Below are positions 36,449 through 44,738 of a stretch of 64,000 nt of DNA, piece by piece (position 1 is the stretch's first letter; every line of letters begins with the position of its first letter). The notes beneath the pieces are model-generated. The model had not been told where the DNA came from, searched no databases, and saw nothing but the letters and a program-made list of their open reading frames with translations. This DNA is from Clostridium sp. LS. Lineage in GTDB: Bacteria; Bacillota; Clostridia; Clostridiales; Clostridiaceae. Location: the NCBI RefSeq assembly GCF_002760435.1, contig NZ_AUUU01000021.1:1-64000 (forward strand), in the 5' to 3' direction. Made by a program: the position numbers and the translations under genes.

Positions 36449-36979
36449 ATGAAAAATTCAAAAAGCCTTATAGCTTACTTTTAGAAAAAAGGAAAAAATT
36501 ATGTTGGCGGAAGCATTGAAGATCTTAAAATTGGAAACACGGAAGTAATATCGAAGAAAATACAGGAATTAACAGGCGGCGACTTGTTTGAAATAGAAAC
36601 AGTAAAAGTTTATCCAAAAGATTATACAGAAACAACAAATGTATCGAAGGAAGAGTTAAGGGGTAATGCTAGACCCAAGCTTACAGAAAAAGTAGAAAAT
36701 ATGGATTCATACGAAGTAATATATTTAGGATATCCAAATTGGTGGGGAACTATGCCAATGGCGGTATTTACATTTTTAGAGTCTTATAATTTTAAGGGAA
36801 AGAATATTATTCCATTTTGTACACATGAAGGCAGCGGAATGGGAAGCAGTGAACGAGATATTAAGAAACTTTGTCCGAGTGCTAAAGTACTACCGCGTTT
36901 AGCTATTAGAGGAAGCAATGTTAGCAGAGCTGATAAGGATATATTAAACTGGCTAAAAAAATTTGAATCTATATCATAA
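36449..36979 (+). pseudogene. flavodoxin, interrupted by TAG at codon 12
   Basis: ATG 36449, with AAAAGGAG upstream, reads MKNSKSLIAYF, then TAG (36482-36484), then KKGKNYVGGSIEDLKIGNTE in the same frame to the natural stop at 36979. Relatives have a Ser here (AYFSRKG), where the FMN-phosphate loop begins, so a one-base change such as TCG to TAG explains it. The rest is intact: GYPNWWGTMPMAVFTFLE and the 90s-loop region FCTHEGSGMGSSERDIKKL. Without readthrough no flavodoxin with a working FMN site can be made. Spaced 16 bp from merR. Confidence 0.82.
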
Positions 36980-37071
36980 GCATAAAATACTGAATTAACT
37001 ATAGGTAATTTATTCATGTTAAATCAGTAACTATCAAAAAAATACAAAAAAGTATTGATGGAGGTTTTATT

Positions 37072-38226
37072 ATGGAATTAATGAAAGAAAAAAAGTTGGG
37101 CTTTGGATGTATGCGTCTGCCTTTACTGAGTAAAGAGGACCAAACTTCTTTTGATTATGAATTAATTCATAAGTTATTTGATACCTATTTAGAAAAGGGA
37201 TTTACTTATTTTGATACTGCTTACACATACCATGGCTATCATTGTGAAGAAGCCATACGTAAAGCTTTGGTTGAACGTCACCCTAGGGATTCATTTCAAT
37301 TAGCTACAAAATTGCCACTACGTGACTTTAAAGATAGTGAGGATATGGAATGCATCTTTAATGAACAGCTAACTAACTGTGGAGTTGATTTCTTTGATTA
37401 CTATTTGTTACACAACATGGGTTCTAATGTTTATGAAAAATGCTGCGAGTATGGTGCTTTTGATTTTGTTGTGAAAAAGAAAGCGGAGGGTAAAATCAAA
37501 GTTGTTGGTATGTCATTCCATGATACACCAGAGCTGCTAGAGGAAATTTTATCGCAGTATGGAGATAGATTGGATTTTATTCAGCTGCAAATAAACTATA
37601 TTGATTGGGAGCAACCTAATGTGCAATCTCGCCGGTGTTTGGAAGTTGCCAATAAATACAATAAACCAGTAACTGTTATGGAACCTTGCAAAGGTGGAAC
37701 TCTTGTAAATATACCAGAAGAAGCTGAAAAGTTGATGAAAGATTATAGTGCTACTTCATCTACTGCAAGCTGGGCACTCCGTTACGCAGCAAGTCAGAAG
37801 GGAGTATTTCGTGTATTAAGCGGAATGAACAGTATTGAACAGGTAGAAGATAATACTTCAGTTATGGGTGATTTTGCACCTTTAAATGAAGAAGAAAGTG
37901 CAATTATTGAAAAGGTTACTAAAATCATAAATGATAAGACAGCGGTGCAATGTACTGCATGTGAATATTGTACACATGGATGTCCTAAGGATATTGCCAT
38001 ACCAAAATATTTTGCACTGTATAACAGCATTATGCGTACCACTGGTAGTTTCTCAAGTCAGATGGTATATTACAACAATATTGCTATAAATCATGGAAAA
38101 GCTAGCGAATGTATTGGATGTAAACAATGTGAAAAAGCTTGCCCGCAACATCTACCAATTATAACACATTTAAAGGATGTGGCAGAAAAGTTTGAAAAAA
38201 ACAGTATTATTCCTACTAGAAAGTAA
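37072..38226 (+). CDS. aldo/keto reductase with two C-terminal [4Fe-4S]-type Cys motifs
   Basis: 384 residues. AKR barrel at 1-285, with catalytic Asp/Tyr in TYFDTAYTYHG (Tyr near 52) and HNMG; C-terminal ferredoxin-like part with CTACEYCTHGCPKDIAIP and CIGCKQCEKACPQHLPI, two C-x2-C-x2/3-C-x3-C-P clusters. Fe-S AKRs of this type are common in anaerobes and probably pass electrons between ferredoxin and carbonyl substrates. Part of the MerR-headed cluster; ATG 37072 follows GGAGG. Confidence 0.87.
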   Translation: MELMKEKKLGFGCMRLPLLSKEDQTSFDYELIHKLFDTYLEKGFTYFDTAYTYHGYHCEEAIRKALVERHPRDSFQLATKLPLRDFKDSEDMECIFNEQLTNCGVDFFDYYLLHNMGSNVYEKCCEYGAFDFVVKKKAEGKIKVVGMSFHDTPELLEEILSQYGDRLDFIQLQINYIDWEQPNVQSRRCLEVANKYNKPVTVMEPCKGGTLVNIPEEAEKLMKDYSATSSTASWALRYAASQKGVFRVLSGMNSIEQVEDNTSVMGDFAPLNEEESAIIEKVTKIINDKTAVQCTACEYCTHGCPKDIAIPKYFALYNSIMRTTGSFSSQMVYYNNIAINHGKASECIGCKQCEKACPQHLPIITHLKDVAEKFEKNSIIPTRK

Positions 38227-38271
38227 TTACTAATTCGATTTAATTTCAATATAGAAAGGCAGAGATTAAGA

Positions 38272-39033
38272 ATGGCAATCACAGATTTTTCAAAAGAATA
38301 TCATGAGAGAATGTTTCCAGGATATGTATCAAAGTTTCTAGAAACAGACCCAGAATTTATAGAGTTATTTGATAACTTTGCGTTTGATGAAGTTGTAAAT
38401 GAAGATGATTTAGATGATCGTACTAGAATGATGGCAATTATTGCAACATTGATTGGATGTCAAGGGATTGATGAGTTCAAAGCAATGGTACCAGCTGCAC
38501 TTAATTTTGGAGTAACACCAGTAGAAGTGAAAGAAATTGTATATCAAGCCGTAGCTTACCTTGGAATCGGAAGGGTATTTCCATTCCTCAATGGTGTTAA
38601 TGAAGTACTAGCAGCAAGAGGAATTAAGTTACCTCTTGAAGGACAGTCAAATACTACAAGAGAAAACCGTTTAGAAAAAGGAATTCAAGCACAGGTTGAT
38701 ATCTTTGGAGATGGAATGAAAGAATTTTACAAGTCAGGATCGGAAGAATCTAGGCACATTAATCATTGGTTAGCTGATAACTGCTTTGGAGATTATTATA
38801 CGCGAAGCGGCCTTGATTACAAACAACGAGAAATGATTACTTTCTGTTTCTTATCAGCCCAAGGGGGTTGTGAACCTCAACTTATAAGTCATGCAGCAGC
38901 CAATATGAGGATTGGTAATAATAAGCAGTTTTTAATCAAGGTTATTTCACAGTGCCTGCCATATATAGGTTATCCAAGAAGTTTGAATGCACTTCGTTGT
39001 CTAAATGATGCGGCTGCTCAGATGGAGAAATAA
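38272..39033 (+). CDS. carboxymuconolactone decarboxylase-like (AhpD-fold) protein
   Basis: 253 residues made of two CMD repeats: TRMMAIIATLIGCQGIDEFK..VTPVEVKEIVYQAVAYLGIG and REMITFCFLSAQGGCEPQLI..GNNKQFLIKVISQCLPYIGY. The AhpD-type C-x2-C is absent; single Cys residues occur in each repeat (GCQG, GGCEP), so peroxidase activity is doubtful. Repeatedly found beside AKR, cupin and flavodoxin genes in clostridia. 45 bp after the AKR gene, same operon. Confidence 0.85.
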   Translation: MAITDFSKEYHERMFPGYVSKFLETDPEFIELFDNFAFDEVVNEDDLDDRTRMMAIIATLIGCQGIDEFKAMVPAALNFGVTPVEVKEIVYQAVAYLGIGRVFPFLNGVNEVLAARGIKLPLEGQSNTTRENRLEKGIQAQVDIFGDGMKEFYKSGSEESRHINHWLADNCFGDYYTRSGLDYKQREMITFCFLSAQGGCEPQLISHAAANMRIGNNKQFLIKVISQCLPYIGYPRSLNALRCLNDAAAQMEK

Positions 39034-39055
39034 AAGTAAAAGTTGAAATTATTAC

Positions 39056-39086
39056 TTGACTTGAAGTTAAATACAGGGAATATAAT
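39056..39086 (+). promoter_or_regulatory. second MerR-type promoter (19-bp spacer), before the cupin gene
   Basis: -35 TTGACT (39056-39061), 19-base spacer starting TGAAGTTAAAT, -10 TATAAT (39081-39086). ACTTGAAGT resembles the left half of the dyad before merR; the right half is degenerate. Probably controlled by the same MerR protein. Confidence 0.55.
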
Positions 39087-39127
39087 GATGCTATTGTAAA
39101 TCATATTGATAAAGGAGATTATAATAT

Positions 39128-39541
39128 ATGAGTGATGAAAAGGAATTAAATAATACAATTTTTCCAAAAGGAGAGCCCCTTCCAGAAAAGTTTGCCAAGT
39201 ATTTCGTTGGGCAGGCATATTTGAATATGCTTACTACTACTGGAGTTCCAATTGGAAATGTAACCTTTGAACCTGGTTGCCGTAATAATTGGCATATTCA
39301 CCATAAAGGTGGTCAAATTCTTCTAGTAACAAAGGGAAGAGGTTGGTATCAGGAATGGGGAAAAGAGCCTCAGGAGTTACATCCAGGTGATGTTGTTAAC
39401 ATTCCACCTGAAGTAAAGCATTGGCATGGAGCAGCAAAAAGCAGTATTTTTTCACACTTAGCGGTGGAAGTACCAGCAGAAGGTGCATCTAATGAATGGT
39501 TAGAAGCAGTAACAGATGAAGTATATGGAGAGCTCAAATAA
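39128..39541 (+). CDS. cupin domain protein
   Basis: 137 residues, one cupin barrel. Metal ligands are visible in motif 1 NNWHIHHKGGQILLVTKGRG (two His and Gln in place of Glu) and motif 2 PGDVVNIPPEVKHWHGAAKS (His). QEWGKEPQELHPGD is typical of the small cupins found with carboxymuconolactone decarboxylase-like genes. AAGGAG lies 9 bases before ATG 39128; transcription probably starts from the promoter at 39056 as well as from upstream. Confidence 0.85.
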   Translation: MSDEKELNNTIFPKGEPLPEKFAKYFVGQAYLNMLTTTGVPIGNVTFEPGCRNNWHIHHKGGQILLVTKGRGWYQEWGKEPQELHPGDVVNIPPEVKHWHGAAKSSIFSHLAVEVPAEGASNEWLEAVTDEVYGELK

Positions 39542-39696
39542 GCATCTATGATGCAAGAATCTTTAAATAATTGATATGTTACTTCGATTATTAGAGATTT
39601 TTTAGTTTAGATTTAATAAGAACAATAGGAAATATTAAAGGAAACATAGGATGAGAGAAAAAATAATAATTAATTTTGATAGGGATATATTTAAAC

Positions 39697-39807
39697 ATGG
39701 GAATGTTTGGGACATGGGCGGCTATGTTTATTGACTGGATTGTTAAAGCAATTATCTTTGTATATAGATATTTATGTGGAAGATGGACTCAGTTTAAAGC
39801 AGTTTAG
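39697..39807 (+). pseudogene. MATE transporter C-terminal remnant
   Basis: The frame MGMFGTWAAMFIDWIVKAII, FVYRYLCGRWTQFKAV, stop 39805-39807, matches the end of MATE transporters ('GVW-AM-IDWIVR-IFF-IR--SGKW'). Nothing upstream of it remains; the rest of 39542-39821 is featureless. Confidence 0.6.
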
Positions 39808-39821
39808 TTAAATTAATTGTG

Positions 39822-39850
39822 TTGATATAAAAATGTATTGGTATTATTAT
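39822..39850 (+). promoter_or_regulatory. promoter of the second Fe-S aldo/keto reductase gene
   Basis: -35 TTGATA (39822-39827), 17-base spacer, -10 TATTAT (39845-39850). Ordinary spacing, unlike the two MerR-type promoters. Confidence 0.55.
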
Positions 39851-39906
39851 AAAATAAGTTGGTAAAATTAATATACTTTTGGATTTATAAGAAGGGTGAT
39901 GACAAT

Positions 39907-40920
39907 ATGGTAAATGTTACGTTAGGAAGAACAGGAATAGTAGTAAACAGAAATGGTTTTGGTGCACTTCCAGTACAACGTGTTTCTAGTGAAGAAGCAG
40001 TGAAGCTTTTAAGAAAGGCTTATGATAATGGGATTAACTTTTTTGATACAGCAAGAAGTTATACTGACAGCGAGTATAAAGTAGGTCTTGCTTTAAGTGA
40101 TGTCAGGGATAGAATAATTATTGCAACAAAAACTCCATCTACAACAGTTGACGGATTTTGGAGCGATTTAGAAAAAAGTCTTACTATGCTTAAAACAGAT
40201 TATATTGATATTTATCAATTCCATAATCCAAGCTTTTGCCCTAAGCCAAATGATGGGACAGGACTTTATGAGGCTATGCTAGAGGCAAAAAAGCAAGGAA
40301 AGATTCGTTTTATAGGTATTACAAATCATAGGTTGCCAGTAGCAATAGAAGCTGCTGAATCAGGATTATATGATACATTACAGTTTCCATTTAGTTATCT
40401 TGCTGATAAAAAAGATGAGGAACTTGTAAATCTATGCAAAGAAAAAAATGTTGGTTATATATGTATGAAAGCTTTATCTGGTGGACTTATAACAAGAAGT
40501 GAAGCAGCTTATGCATACCTTGCTCAATTTGATAATACTTTGCCTATATGGGGAGTTCAGAGGGAAAGTGAACTTGATGAATTTATTTCTTATATAGATA
40601 ATCCACCTGAAATGACTGATGAAATTAAGGAATATATTGAAAAGGAAAGAAAAGAGCTTGTAGGTGAATTTTGTCGTGGCTGCGGATACTGTATGCCTTG
40701 TCCTGCAGGTATAGAAATTAATAACTGTGCAAGAATGTCTCTGCTTCTTCGCCGTTCTCCAGCTGAAGCACATCTTTCTGAAGAAGGTCAGGCAAAGATG
40801 AAGAAAATTGAAGATTGTATAGAGTGTGGTAATTGTAAGGCTCATTGTCCTTATGGTCTAGATACACCAAATCTTTTAAAGAGAAATTATGAGGATTATA
40901 AGACATTTTTAATAAAATAA
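39907..40920 (+). CDS. aldo/keto reductase with C-terminal Fe-S motifs, second copy
   Basis: 337 residues from ATG 39907 (MVNVTLGRTGIVVNRNGFGA), preceded by AAGGGTGATGA; 16 further in-frame codons upstream look untranslated. AKR barrel with FFDTARSYTDSEYKVG (Tyr acid in SYTDSE) and TDYIDIYQFHNP, then CRGCGYCMPCPAGIEI and CIECGNCKAHCPYGLD clusters. Divergent in sequence from the AKR at 37072, so not a recent duplicate. It has its own promoter. Confidence 0.85.
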   Translation: MVNVTLGRTGIVVNRNGFGALPVQRVSSEEAVKLLRKAYDNGINFFDTARSYTDSEYKVGLALSDVRDRIIIATKTPSTTVDGFWSDLEKSLTMLKTDYIDIYQFHNPSFCPKPNDGTGLYEAMLEAKKQGKIRFIGITNHRLPVAIEAAESGLYDTLQFPFSYLADKKDEELVNLCKEKNVGYICMKALSGGLITRSEAAYAYLAQFDNTLPIWGVQRESELDEFISYIDNPPEMTDEIKEYIEKERKELVGEFCRGCGYCMPCPAGIEINNCARMSLLLRRSPAEAHLSEEGQAKMKKIEDCIECGNCKAHCPYGLDTPNLLKRNYEDYKTFLIK

Positions 40921-41001
40921 TACATGGGAAAGCAATCTTTGTTTCTACAAATCAGTGAATTAATTAAAATATAAATTTACAAGAGATAAGGAGGTCTCAA
41001 A

Positions 41002-41235
41002 GTGCTTACAAGGTTAAAAGAATTATTTGAAATTAAGGGATATGGTTTACTCGTCCTTTGTATGCTTTTAGTTGGAATAGGAATTTCTATTACAACACCT
41101 TATTTATCTCTATATTGTACAGAGGACTTTGGAATGAGTGCCGGGGCCTTTGGGATTTTTATGGCGGTGAGTTCCTTGAGCGGTGTCTTTGTGAACTCTC
41201 TCATTTTTTATCTTATGGAAAACAAGTCCTGGTGA
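41002..41235 (+). pseudogene. MFS sugar-efflux transporter, N-terminal fragment
   Basis: GTG 41002 with AGGAGG 8 bases upstream starts MLTRLKELFEIKGYGLLVLC, and two membrane helices follow (..VGIGISITTPYLSLY; FGIFMAVSSLSGVFVNSLIF), as in SetA-like MFS proteins of about 400 residues. The frame stops after 77 residues at MENKSW; no later MFS sequence is found, so 80% of the gene is deleted. Confidence 0.75.
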
Positions 41236-41295
41236 GAAAACTAAAAAATTAAGACAAATAAATGGATCTATGTAATTCATAGCTGTAATTATAAT

Positions 41296-41357
41296 TTATT
41301 TTTTTAGTGAAATCTTTACTAAAAAAATAAAGAGAGGGGGGCATAACCCCTCTATAA
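41296..41357 (-). terminator. terminators after the PII-like gene
   Basis: AGAGGGG / CCCCTCT stem (41333-41353), followed on the minus strand by TTTATTTTTTT. Next to it is a perfect 13-bp inverted repeat TTATTTTTTTAGT / ACTAAAAAAATAA (41296-41330). Confidence 0.7.
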
Positions 41358-41378
41358 AATTTTATAATGTTGTTTTTA

Positions 41379-41681
41379 TTAAACAACATTTTCAATATTA
41401 CTGATATAAATTTTCCCATCTTCATAAATTCCATCATTAATTTCTTTTAAAACTTTATTTATAATAAGCTGTGCAACTACAGCATCTACAACTGCTTCTA
41501 CCTTTACTTTACGCAAAAGATCAACATTATATAAATTACCTCTGAAAATTTTATTATAAGCTTTTTGATTATTATAATTTTTGATATTTGAAATCATGAA
41601 ATCATAAGTGTCGCACTCAGCAAATATTTTCTTTAAAGCATCCAAATTTTCATTCTTAATAATAATTTCTATTTTTTTCAT
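41379..41681 (-). CDS. PII-family (GlnB-like) nitrogen signalling protein, divergent
   Basis: 100 residues, MKKIEIIIKNENLDALKKIF onward. PII marks: IFRGNLYNVDLLRKVKVEAV (equivalent of YRGAEYEVDLLPKVKIE, with the T-loop Tyr and Lys) and EDGKIYISNIENVV at the end. It lacks the C-terminal RIRTGE arm, and the usual 'GxxGDGKIFV' reads GIYEDGKIYI, so nucleotide binding may differ. A trimeric sensor of nitrogen, energy or other small molecules. Its 5' leader holds two terminators (41724-41822) behind a strong promoter, so expression is probably set by antitermination. Confidence 0.75.
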   Translation of the reverse strand: MKKIEIIIKNENLDALKKIFAECDTYDFMISNIKNYNNQKAYNKIFRGNLYNVDLLRKVKVEAVVDAVVAQLIINKVLKEINDGIYEDGKIYISNIENVV

Positions 41682-41722
41682 AACTATACCTTCTTTCCTA
41701 AAAATTGAATTGGGATTTTAAT

Positions 41723-41760
41723 AATAAAAAAATAGAGTCAAGCAACTTTAGCTTTGACTC
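41723..41760 (-). terminator. leader terminator 2 of the PII-like gene
   Basis: GAGTCAA (41760-41754 on the minus strand) / TTGACTC (41741-41735), with an inner AGC/GCT pairing and a 7-base loop, followed by TATTTTTTTATT. It lies about 40 bases before the PII-like start. Confidence 0.75.
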
Positions 41761-41781
41761 CATTGTCATAGGTAATTCTTA

Positions 41782-41824
41782 TAAAAAAAGCCATCTAATA
41801 TTTATTAATATTAGACAGCTTTGC
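41782..41824 (-). terminator. leader terminator 1 of the PII-like gene
   Basis: A 15-bp stem: AAAGCTGTCTAATAT pairs with ATATTAGATGGCTTT (two wobbles, 6-base loop), then TTTTATAAG on the minus strand. Located roughly 20-60 bases after the predicted transcription start, so most transcripts would stop at once unless antiterminated. Confidence 0.75.
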
Positions 41825-41847
41825 CTTTTTGTATTATATTAGTTCTT

Positions 41848-41876
41848 ATTATAATGATATAAATGTAAAAGGTCAA
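41848..41876 (-). promoter_or_regulatory. promoter of the PII-like gene
   Basis: Minus strand: -35 TTGACC (41876-41871), 17-base spacer, -10 TATAAT (41853-41848). Near-consensus; transcription would start near 41841. The remaining DNA up to 42057 shows nothing else. Confidence 0.7.
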
Positions 41877-42057
41877 GGCATTCCTAATTAATTATTATCT
41901 AATATTTTCTACATATTTAAGAGTTTAAAAATGTAAAGACTATAAAGCTAAATTGAACTAAGGAAATTTCATGTAGATTATTTATACATAAAATTTTATT
42001 TATTAATATATAAATGTATAGAAAAAATTTTAATTAACGGAAATAGGGGGAAATGTT

Positions 42058-42588
42058 GTGAATATAAATATTAGAAGACTACTTTTAAGCGCATTAACAT
42101 TTAGCATTATTTTTTTTATCTCTCCATTGGTTCAAATTAAGGCTTATTCAGATTCAAAATTTAGAAATCAATGGCATTATGATGTTAATTATGTGGTGAG
42201 TGCTGGAAGGAATGTTGAAGCATGGAATTACTATGGAGATGATGGTAAGCCAAAAGATGGTTGGTTCAATGTAGGTGGTAAATGGTATTATGGAGAACAA
42301 CGTCATGATGATGATTACTACGGAATTTATATAGATAGTTGGGCTCCAGCTTATTATGCAGAGTATACTGACAGCAATTATTCAGTACATGAGGATGTTG
42401 GGCCTTACGATTACTATTGTGGCTCAGATGGAGCTATGAAAACAGGATGGTTTCAGGCATATGCACTTAAAGACTATAATAAGGAATATGGATTACATTG
42501 GTATTATGCTGGAACTGATGGGAAAATACTAAAAAATACTTATACTCCAGATGGTTTTTGGGTTAATGCTGATGGTATTTATAAATAA
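42058..42588 (+). CDS. secreted cell-wall-binding repeat protein
   Basis: 176 residues from GTG 42058 (GGGGGAAAT upstream). Signal peptide 1-29 (LLLSALTFSIIFFISPLVQI..AYS). The mature part carries choline-binding-type aromatic/Gly repeats: DGWFNVGGKWYYGEQ, DGAMKTGWFQAYAL, LHWYYAGTDGKIL, GFWVNADGIYK. No catalytic domain, so likely a wall-attached structural or adhesive protein. 32 bp before the epimerase gene. Confidence 0.8.
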   Translation: MNINIRRLLLSALTFSIIFFISPLVQIKAYSDSKFRNQWHYDVNYVVSAGRNVEAWNYYGDDGKPKDGWFNVGGKWYYGEQRHDDDYYGIYIDSWAPAYYAEYTDSNYSVHEDVGPYDYYCGSDGAMKTGWFQAYALKDYNKEYGLHWYYAGTDGKILKNTYTPDGFWVNADGIYK

Positions 42589-42620
42589 CTAGCTAAAAAT
42601 AATTTAAAGAGGGAACCGTA

Positions 42621-43688
42621 ATGTTATTTAATAATAATGAACAAAAAGGCATCGAAAAGAATCAACAATCATTTTACTATATTAAGGATGATAAAAGTGG
42701 GTTTCCTGTTATAACAATAGGATATAAAGATAAAGATCCTAGCAGAAGTTTGCAAGCAAAGATTGCTCCAACCCAAGGAAGTAACCTATTTTCTTTTAAA
42801 ATTGATGAGTATGAATTTATTTATTATGATCCTGAAATGCCTTTGGCAGATTATGTTACGGGGACGCCGGTATTATTCCCTTTTCCAAATAGGATAGAAG
42901 ATGCAATGTGGACTTGGAAAGGAAAAACCTATCTTCAAAAAAAGAATGGTATTCCAATACAAATGCATTCTTTAGTTTATGATGAGTCCTGGGAATATAT
43001 TGAACCTGAACTTGGAAAAGATGGAGTATTTTTTAGCACTTATTTAAATATCAATAAAGAGTATCCTATATATAAGGGTTATCCCTTTGAATTTATGCTT
43101 ATACTAACCTATAAGTTAACTAAGGAAGGCCTTTATGTAACCTATAAAGTAGAAAATAGAGATAATAAGGAAATGCCTTTTGGCTTTGCTCTTCACCCAT
43201 ATTTTACAAAATTGTCAGGGGAAAATGGAACATTCATATCTGTTCCAGCTTTATATCGATATGAAATAAGATCAGATGTAGATAAAGTTTTTTTAAATAA
43301 GTATAAGGGAGGGTTTCAACTTGTTCCTAATATTCTTCCAAGTGGAAGACTTAAATGCGTATACACAAGTGGAAAAAACCTCATATATCCTGTTCCGGTA
43401 GGTTGTGTAGATCTTGATGATGTTTATACTGGTTTTCTTCCAGGAAAAAATTCATATATTGATTATGCAACATTAAAATTAAGATTAAATTTATTATACA
43501 CCCCTGATTTCACACATACTGTGGCCTATACACCTAAAAATAAGCCTTATTTCTGCATTGAACCACAAACCTGTTCTACTGATGCTATAAATCTTTATGC
43601 AAAGGGTATTGATTTTCCTCATATTATAATCCTTCCTCAAGGTTATAGTTATTCAGGAACAATAAATTTTGAGCCAGAATATTATTGA
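42621..43688 (+). CDS. aldose 1-epimerase (GalM) family protein
   Basis: 355 residues. Family marks: GTPVLFPFPNRIEDAMWTWK (substrate-binding Asn-Arg), IQMHSLVYDESWEY (His), FGFALHPYFTKLSG (second His) and CIEPQTCSTDAINL near the end (catalytic Glu region). Interconverts alpha and beta anomers of hexoses. No signal peptide, so cytoplasmic. Longer than classic GalM near residue 70-120, and the exact sugar is unknown. Followed by a clear terminator. Confidence 0.82.
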   Translation: MLFNNNEQKGIEKNQQSFYYIKDDKSGFPVITIGYKDKDPSRSLQAKIAPTQGSNLFSFKIDEYEFIYYDPEMPLADYVTGTPVLFPFPNRIEDAMWTWKGKTYLQKKNGIPIQMHSLVYDESWEYIEPELGKDGVFFSTYLNINKEYPIYKGYPFEFMLILTYKLTKEGLYVTYKVENRDNKEMPFGFALHPYFTKLSGENGTFISVPALYRYEIRSDVDKVFLNKYKGGFQLVPNILPSGRLKCVYTSGKNLIYPVPVGCVDLDDVYTGFLPGKNSYIDYATLKLRLNLLYTPDFTHTVAYTPKNKPYFCIEPQTCSTDAINLYAKGIDFPHIIILPQGYSYSGTINFEPEYY

Positions 43689-43726
43689 GTTCATAAATAA
43701 CTTAATAAATATATTAATTATATAAA

Positions 43727-43764
43727 TGCTGCACAATTCAAATTGAATGGTGCAGTTTTTTTAT
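43727..43764 (+). terminator. terminator of the epimerase gene
   Basis: CTGCAC-A-ATTC (43729-43739) / GAAT-G-GTGCAG (43745-43755), then TTTTTTTAT. Confidence 0.8.
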
Positions 43765-44024
43765 GCAATTAGTTAACTGCTTTATTCTCAGCAAATTCTA
43801 AGCTTACACTAAGAATATATTAAGTTTTTGCCTATATAATTGATTTTGAAGAATAATTTGTCATTTTGCTTATGCAAAAGGCTAAAAGTTAAAATGTGGA
43901 TACCTTTGATAAAACTAAAAATTTGATGAGCACATAATTAGTTAGGTGTAATGAAACTAAATGAAAACAAATTCTAAACTTGGTTTTTATGTACATCTAA
44001 TATAAAAATAAAGGAGATGAAAAA
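43765..44024. other. intergenic stretch
   Basis: AT-rich, no coding frame or repeat that I can support; it should hold the promoter of the gene at 44025, which is preceded by AAAGGAG. Confidence 0.4.
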
Positions 44025-44618
44025 ATGAAAAAAACATTTATATTAAGATTAGCGAGATTAGGTACAGCAGTAGCAGCAGTTGCAGGTATAACTTTACATC
44101 CAGGCAGTAAGTTAGTAGATGGAGTATCTGGAGCTACTAGACAAAAGACTCATACTAGTACTAGTACTTCTGACAATAGTAATTCAATTTCTGATGATAC
44201 TATAAGCACATCCAATAATAGCAGTATTTCTTCTAATAACAATGCTAACATATCTAGTAATATTCCTACCCCTAATCCTACCCCTACCCCTAGTATTAAC
44301 TACACTAGTCCGATTATTACTACGGGTTGGATAAAAGAAGGTGGGAATTGGAAATATATTAGAAAAGATGGTTCCAAAGCTATGGGCTGGCTAAGTGATG
44401 GAGGCAAATGGTATTACCTTTCTACTAATGGAGTAATGTCAACAGGTTGGATTCAAAGTGCTGGAACTTGGTATTATCTTGCAAGTGATGGTGCAATGCA
44501 AACTGGTTGGATAAAAGATAATTCAGGTAGTTGGTATTACTTAGATAATACAGGAGCTATGCTGTCTAATACCACAATTGGAGGCTATACATTAGGTCCT
44601 GATGGAATAATGCTATAG
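44025..44618 (+). CDS. cell-wall-binding repeat protein with Ser/Thr/Asn-rich linker
   Basis: 197 residues. Hydrophobic N-terminus (KKTFILRLARLGTAVAAVAG) as a signal or anchor, low-complexity linker 45-95 (TSTSTSDNSNSISDDTISTS.., then PTPNPTPTPS), and four choline-binding-type repeats from about 103: TGWIKEGGNWKYIRKDGSKA, MGWLSDGGKWYYLSTNGVMS, TGWIQSAGTWYYLASDGAMQ, TGWIKDNSGSWYYLDNTGAM. The last part, NTTIGGYTLGPDGIML, matches the end of the protein at 58751. No enzyme domain. Confidence 0.82.
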   Translation: MKKTFILRLARLGTAVAAVAGITLHPGSKLVDGVSGATRQKTHTSTSTSDNSNSISDDTISTSNNSSISSNNNANISSNIPTPNPTPTPSINYTSPIITTGWIKEGGNWKYIRKDGSKAMGWLSDGGKWYYLSTNGVMSTGWIQSAGTWYYLASDGAMQTGWIKDNSGSWYYLDNTGAMLSNTTIGGYTLGPDGIML

Positions 44619-44738
44619 TAAACAAGATATTTTTACATAATTTTAACCGTCATATTACAAATTATCTTTATAATAAATATATTAAGAATTTTTTCAACAA
44701 CAAATATATTTATTATAGGTTAGGTATGGTGGATAAAT

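Noticed and set aside
41690-41768. Mini-ORF MTMESKLKLLDSIF.. crossing the second PII leader terminator
   Set aside because: No ribosome site before its ATG, and its sequence is dictated by the hairpin.
41724-41822. ANTAR (NasR/EutV-type) two-hairpin antiterminator target
   Set aside because: The loops are TAATAA and TAAAGTT in my folding and do not give the required hexaloop with A at 1 and G at 4. The tandem-terminator observation stands without this label.
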